Shown here in pieces: positions 8,177 through 17,578 of a DNA stretch of 64,000 bases. Each line of letters begins with the position of its first letter. The stretch's first letter is position 1. The stretch is from Saccharothrix espanaensis DSM 44229 (GTDB lineage: Bacteria; Actinomycetota; Actinomycetes; Mycobacteriales; Pseudonocardiaceae). The DNA is taken from the NCBI RefSeq assembly GCF_000328705.1, contig NC_019673.1:2170001-2234000 (forward strand), given 5' to 3'. The notes beneath the pieces were generated by a model. The model was not told the DNA's origin. It was given only the letters and a program-made list of their open reading frames with translations, and did not search any database. A program made the translations under genes and the position numbers.

Positions 8177-9686
8177 CAATGCCGTTAAGTTAGGGCGGGT
8201 GAGCGGAGCTTGATGGTCGGTGTTCCGTCATGCCTGATGCTGCGGTGTTCAGGTCGTTTGACGCGGTAGGAGTTGTGGCGTCCGCGTTTGACAACGCGAG
8301 CGCAGGTACGGTTGCGACGTCTTCGTGTGGGTCTCCAGAGGATTTCCTCGAAGGTGTCGACAAGTGCTCGCCAGCGGTGGTCAGGGGGAAAAATCCGCCT
8401 GAGCGGTGACCTGGCGGCGGACGACGCGGAGAGTGCGGATGAAGGACAGTTCGTCGGGGTCGACATCGGCCTCGTCGGCAGCCCGGCTCATCAGACTGCG
8501 GATGGCGTAATGAGTGAGCAGGAATGCCCAGATCTCCTGACGGACCATGTCCGGCGATTTCGACCGCAGTATCCGGGCGTTACCGCGTTGATGCGTCTTG
8601 ATCTCGTTGAAAACGGACTCGATCTCCCACCGCTGGTGATAGCACCAGGCCAGTTCGGCGGCAGTGGCTTCCGATGGTTCCGGAATAGTGGTGGCCAAGC
8701 AGATCACTTCGCCGGTACCGTTGCCCTCCCGGTCGGGTACTTCGTATTCCACAACCCGGACCCGGAATCCCTGCTCGGGGCTGACGGTCTTCCCGGCGGC
8801 GGCGTCGGCGATCACCTGTCGGCGTCGTCCGGCGCGGACCTGAGGGTTCAGCAGGATCGAGTCGAAGGAGCCGTCGGAAAGCCATTTCAGCACGGGCAGC
8901 TCGACCCCGGAGCCGATCCTCCAGAGCAGGTCGGCGCCAGTGTCGAGGAAATCCTCCCAGAGCGAGTAGCTGTAGAAGTTCCGATCGGCGGTGACCAGCA
9001 TCCCGGCCTCGACCGAGCCGAGCAACGATCGGGACAAGGCTTTCTCGTCACCGCGGTAGCCACTGATCACGGCATCGACGATCGCATGCGACCCGCATTC
9101 GGCCAACGCCACCACCAACGCCTGGGGGAACCCACTTGCTTTGTGGTCGTTTCCGCTCTTGCCGAACTCCGCGACATTCTCCGGCGTGTCCTGGAGATCG
9201 AGCATGACACCGTCCACGGCCATGACCCGCCGCGACCTCAGCCATGCCCCATGGGCACCCGGCCCGGCGACCGGCACCGCGACCCGCTCGAACAACACGC
9301 GCAACGGCTCGGACCCGAGACGCTGCCGTGCCTGCGCCACCGCCGAGGTCGACGGAACATGCCATTCACCGCGCCACGACCCCATCGACTTCAACGAGCC
9401 GACGAGTTTCCGCATGACCTCCTCGTAGTCGTCGTCGAAGAACAGGCACATCGCTTGACAGAACCGCACCATCACATGCGCCGGAAGCAGACGCGTCCGC
9501 TGCTCGCGTTTCCCGGTCTCGTCCAGGACCTCCTCGATCAAGTCCCGCGAAACCACCTCGGCCAGAACACCGAGCGAAACCCGGTCGACAAGCCGGACAT
9601 CTTCGCCGACCGCAACCGACGCTTTCTTCTGCCCAGCACGCGCCATGGCTGAATTCTACCGTAAGGACACTAACTTAGCGGCATTG
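8177..9686 (-). mobile_element. IS4-family insertion sequence
   Basis: A 1510-bp element bounded by 17-bp terminal inverted repeats: CAATGCCGTTAAGTTAG at the left end and its reverse complement with one mismatch at the right end (9670-9686). Both sides carry the same 10-bp target duplication GGTCAAGGGG (8167-8176 and 9687-9696). It landed inside the tRNA-like repeat. The intact ends and perfect target duplication imply a recent insertion. Confidence 0.93.
8185..9646 (-). pseudogene. IS4-family transposase with 3' frame break
   Basis: The main frame (9646-8381) gives 421 residues with the IS4-type N-terminal domain, the DDE elements (MAVDGVMLDL, LVTADRNFYS) and the YREK-like region WCYHQRWEIESVFNEIKTHQ. 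It stops at ADFSP. The expected IS4 tail (RRNRTCARVVKRGRH and onward) continues to 8185 in another frame. The switch lies at a T5C5 tract (around 8389-8398 on the opposite strand) and needs a +1 slip or the loss of one base. This could be a real inactivating indel, a homopolymer sequencing error, or, less likely, frameshifting. Confidence 0.85.
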
Positions 9687-9730
9687 GGTCAAGGGGTCGC
9701 AGGTTCAAATCCTGTCGTCCCGACTGCCAA

Positions 9731-9771
9731 GAGGGTCTTCGCAGGTCAGATACTGCGAAGGCCCCCTTTTT
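9731..9771 (+). terminator. Rho-independent terminator after tRNA-like 3' half
   Basis: GAGGGTCTTCGCAG pairs with CTGCGAAGGCCCCC across an eight-base loop and is followed by five T. It is the native terminator of the original tRNA gene and is conserved in copy 2 (37612-37653). Confidence 0.8.
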
Positions 9772-9840
9772 GTGATCTTGGGATGTTCGGACGGGTCAAG
9801 CACGCCGCTCAGCGACACCTTGACTCGGGGAGTTTCCGCG

Positions 9841-9978
9841 ATGCCCCTGCTGGACCTGGACAAGATCACCACCGGCCTGTCGACGACCTGGTCGGGCTAC
9901 CTCCGCGACTGGGACCGGACCCTGCGTTCGGCCGGTCACTCGGAGACCACGCGCTACAACTACCTGTTGGCGGCGTGC
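9841..9978 (+). pseudogene. Tyrosine integrase N-terminal fragment
   Basis: Starts at ATG 9841 and reads MPLLDLDKITTGLSTTW, then GYLRDWDRTLRSAGHSETTR, then YNYLLAA. This is the SAM-like core-binding N terminus of actinobacterial site-specific integrases. The frame dissolves after about 46 residues and the catalytic domain is absent. Its place just downstream of the tRNA 3' half fits an integrative element that used that site. Confidence 0.6.
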
Positions 9979-9979
9979 G

Positions 9980-10213
9980 GCGGCGCACGAGTCGTGGGCC
10001 AGGACGACGGACCGCCGGGCGCGCACGGGCCACGCGACCCAGGCGGCGTTGGAGCGGTTCGAGCGTCAGGTGGACCCCGAGGGAGAGTTGCCGCCGGATC
10101 TGCGTCGGGAACTGGCAGTCCACGCCCGCACCGCGCACATGCTGGGGCTGGCCCGCCGCTCGGCGGCGGTCCGACGCCTGGCTCCCCGCCGCTACGACAC
10201 CGAACCCCGGTAG
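9980..10213 (+). pseudogene. Fragment of an actinobacterial mobile-element hypothetical protein
   Basis: Reads AAHESWARTTDRRARTGHAT, then ALERFERQVDP and ELPPDLRRELAVHARTAHML, ending at TAG 10211. This wording matches a short hypothetical protein common in actinobacterial integrative elements. It lacks a start codon and is fused out of frame to the integrase fragment, so a deletion joined the two. Confidence 0.5.
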
Positions 10214-10307
10214 TTCGAGGAACCGCGTACCGGCCGGTCCACGCGCTGTGCGGGCGTGTGGCTACAACAGAATGTCGTTGGGCAGTTGGGATCATGGGCC
10301 GCGACGC

Positions 10308-10541
10308 TCAATGCGGAGGTGGTCTGGACGCCGCCACCACCAGGTTCCCGGTACTCAACGCGCTCCACGAGAGACCGCCGATCGCCTCGGGTGGACTCGG
10401 CGTCCGCAGGAGGGTCGCCCCGGGCTCCGGGCAGGCGTCCAGCGCCACCTCGACCAGGGGCGGGTCCGACAGGGAGCGGAGGCGCGGGACGGCCCACCAC
10501 CCGGTGGCCTCAAAGCGGAGGGCGGGCTCGTCGCTGCGCAC
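10308..10541 (-). CDS. Short unrecognised reading frame, possibly a gene fragment
   Basis: 77 codons from a GTG, with very strong G/C at third codon positions, as expected for real actinobacterial coding DNA. It contains ALRFEATGWWAVPRLRSL and VALDACPEPGATLLRTP. I do not recognise the family. The frame is open upstream to about 10589 without a better start, so it may be the end of a truncated gene. Confidence 0.3.
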   Translation of the reverse strand: MRSDEPALRFEATGWWAVPRLRSLSDPPLVEVALDACPEPGATLLRTPSPPEAIGGLSWSALSTGNLVVAASRPPPH

Positions 10542-10589
10542 GGCGGGAAGGTCTGCGGCGTAGCGCGGCCTGCCGCAGTGGGGCGAGCG

Positions 10590-11316
10590 TCAGAGCTGCC
10601 AGCACTCGCATCCGAAGCACGTGCTCGACCGCCCAGGCCGCCGGCACGCCACCTCGACCGCGCAAGTCGAACCATCTATTGTCCCCGCGTCCCCGGCCGG
10701 AGTCAGGTAATCACCTTTCCGAGTTTTCGGGGAACCTCACCCCGCTCCCGGATCCTGGCCAGTGGTGTCATACGGACGCTTGGACCAGCGATCAGTTCCA
10801 CTCCTGCACTCTGCTGGACCCCACCGCCGGTATCCACGGCACCGAACCCGTCCAGGCTGTCCGTACAGCGGCCCTCACCACACCCCCTGCTCGGTGCGAT
10901 CTTGGCAGGGCTCGTCACCTGGTCGGAAAACCGAAACTTCCACACGTGGGAGGTGACCTCCTTCGTCGCGACCATCCGCACCGTGCCCGAGTGGATCCCC
11001 GTTGACGCCCTGACAGCCACGATCCCCCGTCAGTACCCCGACCCCTTACCGGCGGTCGACAAAGACCTCGTCACCGAGCCCGACGAAGCCCGCCGCCTGG
11101 CCCCACAAGCGCTCCGCGCCGCAGACACACCACCAGCCACCATCTGACAGCAGACGCGGGCCGCAGGCACCCACCCGGCGGGTAGTTGATGCGACAGGTT
11201 GAGCGTAGACAGGCGGGCGCGGCCGGGCGGCGGTAGTGGGTCCGACCGGCCATGACCCGCCGTCCTGCCGGTGCGCGTTTCCCCTCCGGCGCGGCGGCCA
11301 CATCGCGCAGCCGTCT
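10590..11316. other. Decayed intergenic stretch
   Basis: Long open frames exist on both strands but none shows a recognisable domain or consistent codon bias. A rightward frame ending at 11147 has a plausible last 80 codons but no identity. Probably debris between mobile elements. Confidence 0.4.
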
Positions 11317-11553
11317 TCATCGAAATTCGATGAAGTATTCAAATCTTGTCGGGTCCAAACCTTCCACATACGTGTTCATCAATCGGTCGAGGCTGGCTCC
11401 GACGACCGGGAACGAATCCGCATGAAGGTTCGGATAATCTCCAACGAGAGACTTGATCGTAGGCAAATCGACCGCCGCAGGCAGGTTCACCTCCGTGGCG
11501 AAAGCGTCGTCCGACTTGTTGTACGCAACTAGAACCCAACTCAACGTGCACAC
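11317..11553 (-). CDS. DUF7683-like small protein
   Basis: 78 residues from a GTG with GGGACGGGA just upstream. The pattern WVLVAYNKSDDAFATEVNLP, with a mid-protein PAAVDLPTIKSLVG and the ending FEYFIEF, resembles DUF7683 proteins, which are often found as lone or toxin-associated immunity-type genes. Codon use is less GC-rich than the neighbours, suggesting separate origin. No toxin gene is adjacent now. Confidence 0.5.
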   Translation of the reverse strand: MCTLSWVLVAYNKSDDAFATEVNLPAAVDLPTIKSLVGDYPNLHADSFPVVGASLDRLMNTYVEGLDPTRFEYFIEFR

Positions 11554-12310
11554 TCCCGTCCCGGAATAGGGTCCTTGAGTCGACCCTCTGTATCACTGTG
11601 CATTTCGCCCGTGTCGGAGTCGAAAGCTCCGAAGCGCGTTCCTCTTTTGTTGTGCATTTCAATTTCACCGTGTCGCGAGTCCCGTTACGAATTAACGACT
11701 TGCGACATCAGGAGATCGTGGCCAACCCCTGATTTCTGCGGAAGCGGCCGATGCTGTCGATGGCGGGCGCCGGGTTGACGGTGAGCGTCCTGCGGGCGAT
11801 TGCGACAGCTTCGAGCGGGTGGAGGGCGGTTCCGGCGGTCCGCCGGAGGCGGAGGCCGACGCCGGCAGTGTCGAAGTAGTCCAACATCGTCCTCGCCAGC
11901 AGTACGAACCCGGCTAATTGCCGGGCAAGCATACGGTCCGGCGGCCGTCTCGTCCTATTCGTGCGCGTCGGTCCAAGTCCGTAGCGCCCCGGTGGCGGTC
12001 GAGCCACAACGCCGGCTGGCGGCCGATACCGTCCAGTTTTGATCGCTGCCGGTAGATCCATCCGGTGCTTGCCGGCAGGATCGCGGAGGAGCTCGTGACG
12101 GATCGCGTCGGTGCCGGTGTCGACCTCGTGTCGGCAGATCGTCGGAACGATCGCGCCCAGCCCGACGTTGCCGTCCGCGTCGCGGTGGTCGAGCAGTTGG
12201 GCGGCGTTACGGACCAGGTTTCGGGTGAGGCCGCCGGCCGACACGTGGCAGAACCCGACGCGACGTTCTCTCACACCGACCCGCAGCAAGGCGAACTCCC
12301 GTAGGCGAGT
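11554..12310. other. No recognisable gene
   Basis: The first 150 bp are comparatively AT-rich. A leftward frame of 193 codons (12289-11708) exists but matches nothing I know and has mixed codon bias. Treated as unassigned. Confidence 0.4.
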
Positions 12311-13364
12311 TCAGTCGGTGGGAGCATCTGCTTCGAGGAGTTCGGTGAATACCTCGCTGGGTTTTCTCCAGTCGTGGATCTTACGGGGTCGGTCGTTGAT
12401 CTCGGCGGCGATGGCGGCGAGGTAGCGTGGGTCGGAGGGGATGTCGACGCCCTTGGGCAGGAACTCGCGGACGATGCGGTTGAGGTTCTCGTTGCTGCCG
12501 CGTTCCCACGGTGAGTGCGGGTGGGCGAAGAAGACTGGCAGCCCGGTGGCGGTCACCTGTTTGTGCAGGGCCATCTCGGAGCCGCAGTCCCAGGTCAGGG
12601 AGCGTTTGATGGAGGTCGGGAGGTCTCCGACGGCGGCGATGATCGCGTCGGTGACGGTGAGCGAGTCGCGTCCGCGCAGCGGGACCAGGAGCAGGAAGCG
12701 GCTGGTGCGCTCGACCAGCGTGGCCACCGCGCTGCGGCCGCCCTTGCCGATGACCAGGTCGCCTTCCCAGTGACCGGGCACGGCCCGGTCGTCGGCCTCG
12801 GCGGGACGTTTCGTCCAGGTAACGGGGCTCGCGGATGCGTGGCGCCGGTGCCGGACGCGGCCCGCGGCGTGCCGTGCGGCCGGTCCGCAGCGCGATCAAC
12901 TCCCGGTTCAGGGTGGCGACCGGTTGGGCGTAGACCCACTGGTAGACGGCCTCGTGGCTCACCCGCACAGCGTCCTCGCCGTCCTCGCCCCGTGCCAACC
13001 GGCCCGCGATCGACGCCGGTGACCAACCCGCCCGCAACAGCCCCGCCACCCGCATCCGCAGCACCGGATCGCGGTCCACCGCCAGAGACTTCGGCCTCGA
13101 CCGGGCGGTTTCCGCGGCCCGGTCGGCCATCACCGCCCGGTACCCGTCGCGACCGCCGTGTCGGGCCACGTCCCGCGACACGACCGAGGCGTCACGACCG
13201 ATCCGAACCGCGATCTCCTTATATTCCAACGACTCGGCCAGTCCACGGGAGATCTCCTCCCGATCGGCCAACGTCAACATCCGACGCACGGCGGGCGATC
13301 CTTCCCCACCGAACCCAAGATCACATGCTACGACCGTCTGAACCTGCCGTAACCTCTCGGCCAC
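12311..13364 (-). pseudogene. IS30-family transposase, frameshifted
   Basis: The N-terminal part (from Met near 13280) has the IS30 helix-turn-helix (LTLADREEISRGLAESLEYK, ending with VVSRDVARHG) and HEAVYQWVYAQPVATLNREL. The DDE catalytic part starts at RAVPGHWEGDLVIGK and runs through WDCGSEMALHK, FAHPHSPWERGSNENLNR and EINDRPRK to 12311. The two halves are in different frames. The change falls near 12800-12810, around EPRYLDE/KRPAEADDRAVPGHWEG, and requires a single-base indel. Terminal inverted repeats could not be placed with confidence, so the element may also be trimmed. Confidence 0.85.
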
Positions 13365-14194
13365 CCCGTGTCACACCAACAGTATGTCCGCAACACCTGC
13401 CGATCGTTATCGGATATCCACAATAACTTGCTCATTTCACGGCAACGCGGGCTGACGCTGGATCCGCGTCAACGACCGCAGGGCCAGGGCGGAGGCGGTT
13501 GAGTTCGACCGAGCCATCCGTCACGGTTACCAGCACGCCACCACGCAGGAACAATGGCTGCGCGGGCAATACCTCCTGCACCGCTCGTGCCTCCCGCTGG
13601 AACAGGTCAACTTCGACACACCCGCGAGAACCAAGCGGAATCCGCAGTTGATCACAGCAGAGTCGACGCGTGGATGACGGCGACCCTGACGGCTGCTCGC
13701 TGTGGTCATACCGCTCCGGCGAGCCCACGACCGACACACCGGCGACCACAGGCTCCTTAAGGCGTGCGGCATGAGCGCCACCACGACGTCGGCCACGACG
13801 ATGCGTGTGCGACCACCGGGCACGTCACCCGGGATGAAGTGGTACTCGGTGCGGACGGTGGCGGCGATGGTCGGATACCTTTCCAAGGCGGTGAACGCCA
13901 CGACGCCTGCCACGGCAACCTGCGGAGAGTCCAGCACCGCAGACAACGCCGGTGCAGCCACGACGCCTGAGGTCATCGACGCACTGGTGTACGCCCGGCT
14001 GCACCGGCACGGCCGACTCGGTGCCGTCGCGGGATCGAACGCCGCCAGGTTGGTGGTCGGCAGTGTGCTGTTCGTGCCGCTGGCTTTCGGCGGCGTCGCC
14101 GCGTGCCCGGACACTCGTGTGCAAGACGGTCGCCACCGTCGTCGCCCGCGCCGTCCTGTGGGGGTGCTCGCGCCACCTGGCGAGTGGCGCGGCC
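13365..14194. other. Degenerate stretch between IS30 and recombinase fossil
   Basis: No reading frame with a recognisable domain. Frames change often without stop codons, as expected for high-GC decayed coding DNA. Confidence 0.4.
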
Positions 14195-14515
14195 ATGTGC
14201 TGAGCCCGTTGGCGTCGAGCCAGTGCATCAGGGTTATCGCGGCGCGAATGTCGTTGCGGTCGGAGGCCGCGGCACCGCTCGTATAACGGCCCGTCCAGCG
14301 CGGCGGCGGGCATGGCGCAGTACCTGCCGCTCGGTGAAGGGACGCAGGATCCGCACGCGCGGCGGGTAGTACGGCGAGTTGCTCCCGCAGCTACAGGCGT
14401 AGCTGGGCGAAGGGTTCGTTGCGGTCGGGCAGCCCGCCGTTAGCGGTGAGCATCTGTCGGATCGCGGAGGTGACATGGTCGCGCGGCAGCCGGTCGAGCA
14501 GGTCGTAGTGATCAC
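14195..14515 (-). pseudogene. Fossil of a site-specific recombinase-like protein
   Basis: Reading leftward from 14511 gives HYDLLDRLPRDHVTSAIRQM, then LTANGGLPDRNEPFAQLRL, an in-frame stop, then LREQLAVLP. In another frame it continues with GRYTSGAAASDRNDIRAAIT and LMHWLDANGLS. This order matches an actinobacterial tyrosine-recombinase-like family found in mobile elements. Stops and frameshifts make it non-functional. Confidence 0.5.
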
Positions 14516-15004
14516 CTCTTCCTCAGCGGCGAGTCCGGCCAATGTGCTGGCCGCAGGATTGGTACGCACCCATTCCAGCACCGTCCGCGCCCCTGCTGCA
14601 CACCGCGCCCGTACGGCACTACGTGCCTCAACGGGCGCTGCAGCGACGACGCAAGGGCGGAACCGAACCACCGTTCTGACTCGTCCTGATCGGGCTCTGT
14701 GCCGGACAAATGACCCTGTCCCGCGAGGTGCCGGTTGGCCGGGTGATGGGTTCTCCCGGGTCCGTTCGGCCAGCAGCGGTTAGTGGCGAAGCATGGTCGG
14801 GCGACCCGTTGGACGTCCATGGGCTGCTCGTTCCGGGTGATCGCTGAGACAGGCCGGTGTTCGTCACGAATCCGCAGTTCTGCGCTGTGGGAGCGGGCCG
14901 TGCCGCTTGTGATGTGCGTGGTGGTCGATCGGTTCGACCAGGATCGGACCGCGAATGAGCTGGGGGATGCGGTGTCCGATGGTGACCCGGAGGAAGGTGG
15001 TGTG

Positions 15005-17200
15005 ATGGCCTCGGTCGCTCAGCACGCGATCGTCGGTGGTGCCGGAACGGTGGTGCAGGCCGGCCGTGATGCGACGGTCACTTTCCACCATCCGACACGT
15101 CGGGTGGTGCCGTGCCAGCTGCTCGCCGCACCCAGGTTGTTCGCAGGGCGGATGGCGGAGCTGGCGGGGTTGGACGAGGCTCTGACCTCAGCGGCCCTGG
15201 TCACCGCCCCGAATGGGCAGGCCCAGGATTGCGTGGGCTTGTCCACCGACCTGTCCGTCGGAGGTGCGACGCTGATGGTCTCGGCGATCGGGGGAGCCGG
15301 GGGGATCGGCAAGACGTGGCTCGCGCTGGCCTGGGCGCACCGCAACCTGAACCGATTTCCCGACGGGCAGCTGTTCGTGGACCTGCATGGGTTCAGCCCC
15401 ACCGGAGAGCCGGTGGAACCCGAGGCGGCGGTGCGCGGGTTCCTCGACGCCCTGGGCGTCGAACCCGACCGCATCCCGACCGACCCGGGCGCCCAGGTGG
15501 CGCTGTACCGGAGCCTGGTCGCGGGCCGGCGGATGCTGATCGTGCTGGACAACGCCGCCAGCACCGACCAGGTCGTTCCGCTGCTGCCCGGCAGCCCGAC
15601 ATGCACCGTGCTGGTCACCAGCCGCCACCGGCTGGCTTCCCTGATCGACCGACACGGTGCCCGCCACCTCCCCCTGGACGTCCTGGCCCGGCACGAGGCT
15701 CGCGCCCTGCTGGCCGCACGCTTCGGCGACGACCGCGTTGCCGCCGAACCTGACGCCGTCGACGAGCTGGTAGAGCTGTGCGGCGGCCACCCGCTGGCCT
15801 TGGCGATCAGCGCCCGCAACGCGGCCACCCGACCCGGTATCCGGCTGGCCGAGATCGCTGCGGAGCTGCGCGAACTGGGTCTGGAGGCGCTTGACCACGA
15901 CACCGATCCCGCCGCGAGTCTGCCCACCGTGCTCTCCTGGTCCCTGCGCCGGCTCACCGACGAACAGCGCACCGTGTTCGGGCTGCTGGGAATCGCCCCC
16001 GGTCCCGACACCACGCCGCCCGCCGTGGCCGCCCTTGTAGGCCTGCCTCCCGCCCGCGCGCGCAGAGCGCTGTCGGCACTGGAGGAGGGGTCCCTACTTG
16101 AACGACGGCCGGGCGGCCGGTACGCGATGCACGACCTGGTCCGCGCCTACGCCACCACCGTTCCCGACCTGCCCGACGACGTGCGGAGGATGGCCCTGGT
16201 ACGAGTGGTGGACTTTCACCTGCACACCGCCTTTGCCGCCGACCGCCTCCTGCATCCCCACCGTCCGCTCCTGCAACCCGGCCCGCCCGCCCTCGGTGTC
16301 CATCCTCTCCCATTAACCGACGCCGCGGCTGCTGCGGCCTGGCTGGAAGCTGAGCACGCCACGCTCCTGGCGACCCAACGTGCCGCCGCCGCTCTCAACC
16401 TCAACCACACCGTCTGGCATCTCGCCTCGGTATGGGACGTTTTCCACGCCCGGCGGGGATACCTGCATGACGCACTCATCGCGTGGCGGACTGCGGTGCA
16501 GGCCGCTGCACATGTGCCGGATCCCGCCGTTCGCAGCCGCGCCTACCGACACCTCGGCCGTGCCTGTTCCCGGCTGGGTCTGCATGAAGAGGGCATCGGG
16601 CACCTGAACTGGGCACTCGCCCTGGCTGCACAGCACCACGACTCCACACAACAGGCGCACACCCATCGGGCCCTCGCATCCGCCTGGGGACGACAGGGAG
16701 ACGACCGGCGGGCGTTGGACCACGCCCGACATGCCCTCGGCCTCCACAGCGTCCTCGACAACCCCGTGCGAGAAGCCGAAGCGCTCAACCTCGTCGGTTG
16801 GTACGCCGCACGCTCAGGGGACTTGGACACCGCCCGCAAGCACTCCTTGGCTGCCCTCATTCTGTTCCGACGCCACCACGAGCCCGACGGTGAGGCGGCC
16901 ACCCTGGGCAGCCTCGGATTCATCGCCCACGGCATCGGCGATCACCGACAGGCCGTCGATCACTATCGTCAAGCACTCAGCCTGTACCACGCCCACGGCA
17001 ACGCCTACGAGATCGCTGACATTCTCGATCGCGCGGGCCACCCCCACGTCGCGCTCGGCCGGCACGACCGGGCCCGCGCGGTGTGGCGGGAGGCGATGAA
17101 GCTGTACCGGGAACAGGACCGCGACACCGACGTCCAACGCGTTCAACAACAACTCGACAACCTCGACGAATCCATCGACACCGGTTCGAGCAGTGCTTGA
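15005..17200 (+). CDS. NB-ARC/TPR STAND protein, AfsR-like without SARP domain
   Basis: 731 residues. The start at ATG 15005 follows GGAGGAAGG; the frame stays open upstream but lacks a better site. The N terminus has the short VVQAGRDATVTFHHP motif common before actinobacterial NB-ARC domains. The NTPase shows a Walker A GGAGGIGKT at about 96-104, a Walker B-like MLIVLDNAAS and a GxP motif GGHPLALAI. A winged-helix segment ends in MHDLVRAYA, and TPR repeats fill the C-terminal 280 residues. Such proteins are ATP-driven switches in regulation, and some act in conflict systems. No DNA-binding domain is present. It stands alone, flanked by about 380 bp of non-coding DNA on the right. Confidence 0.85.
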   Translation: MASVAQHAIVGGAGTVVQAGRDATVTFHHPTRRVVPCQLLAAPRLFAGRMAELAGLDEALTSAALVTAPNGQAQDCVGLSTDLSVGGATLMVSAIGGAGGIGKTWLALAWAHRNLNRFPDGQLFVDLHGFSPTGEPVEPEAAVRGFLDALGVEPDRIPTDPGAQVALYRSLVAGRRMLIVLDNAASTDQVVPLLPGSPTCTVLVTSRHRLASLIDRHGARHLPLDVLARHEARALLAARFGDDRVAAEPDAVDELVELCGGHPLALAISARNAATRPGIRLAEIAAELRELGLEALDHDTDPAASLPTVLSWSLRRLTDEQRTVFGLLGIAPGPDTTPPAVAALVGLPPARARRALSALEEGSLLERRPGGRYAMHDLVRAYATTVPDLPDDVRRMALVRVVDFHLHTAFAADRLLHPHRPLLQPGPPALGVHPLPLTDAAAAAAWLEAEHATLLATQRAAAALNLNHTVWHLASVWDVFHARRGYLHDALIAWRTAVQAAAHVPDPAVRSRAYRHLGRACSRLGLHEEGIGHLNWALALAAQHHDSTQQAHTHRALASAWGRQGDDRRALDHARHALGLHSVLDNPVREAEALNLVGWYAARSGDLDTARKHSLAALILFRRHHEPDGEAATLGSLGFIAHGIGDHRQAVDHYRQALSLYHAHGNAYEIADILDRAGHPHVALGRHDRARAVWREAMKLYREQDRDTDVQRVQQQLDNLDESIDTGSSSA

Positions 17201-17578
17201 TCGTCGCCATCATCGTCTCCTTAATGTGCTGGCCACTGCGAGGCCGTTCCGACGGCGAATAGGTGATCAGTCCAAACTGAGCTGGTGTGGTGCCCGGGAC
17301 TCCCACCGGCGGGGATCGGGGTCGGGCGCTGGCCGGCGGTGTCGCTCGATCGGGTGGGGTCGGCCGGGGCCCGGGTGATCGGTGTGCAGGGTGGGCTAGG
17401 TTGGCGTGCGCGGTGATCGGGACGCCGCCGAGGCTCCTCCGCCCGGTTGGAGTGAGTGCCTCCGAAGCACCCGGCAGTGGTGTGAACCGCCGAGTCCGCG
17501 TCGATCGCGGGGTCGTGTGGTCCGCGTGGAACCTCATCTGCAGCAGCGCCGGCCGGGCGGCGTGCGCGGAGGACTGTC
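17201..17578. other. Intergenic region upstream of HTH gene
   Basis: No gene or clear repeat. Likely holds the 3' untranslated region of the NB-ARC gene and the promoter of the HTH gene. Confidence 0.35.

Larger units (their letters stand above)
8088..9827 (+). repeat. 220-bp repeat, copy 1 (tRNA-Pro-like 3' half plus terminator), split by an IS
   Basis: Positions 8088-8176 and 9697-9827, once the IS and its target duplicate are removed, form a 220-bp segment that recurs nearly unchanged at 37490-37709. It contains the 3' half of a tRNA-like gene: an anticodon-loop-like CTGGGGG, a T-arm GCAGG-TTCAAAT-CCTGT, an acceptor strand CGTCCCG and discriminator A. These match actinobacterial tRNA-Pro(GGG). 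No 5' half is present, so it is not a functional tRNA. Such 3' halves are typical attachment-site cores of integrative elements, and integrase debris follows at 9841. Confidence 0.75.

Noticed and set aside
8381..8400. Programmed frameshift in the IS4 transposase
   Set aside because: The needed shift is +1 at T5C5 and IS4-family transposases are normally made from one frame; an indel or sequencing error is simpler.
8273..9652. Rightward open frame of 459 codons across the IS element
   Set aside because: Antisense of the IS4 transposase, which has clear DDE motifs on the other strand.
9697..9724. Functional tRNA gene
   Set aside because: Only the T-arm and acceptor 3' strand are present after the IS; the D-arm, the 5' anticodon-stem strand and the acceptor 5' strand are missing in both copies.
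15005..17200. SARP-type pathway activator
   Set aside because: It has NB-ARC and TPR parts but lacks the N-terminal OmpR-like DNA-binding and BTAD domains of SARP regulators.
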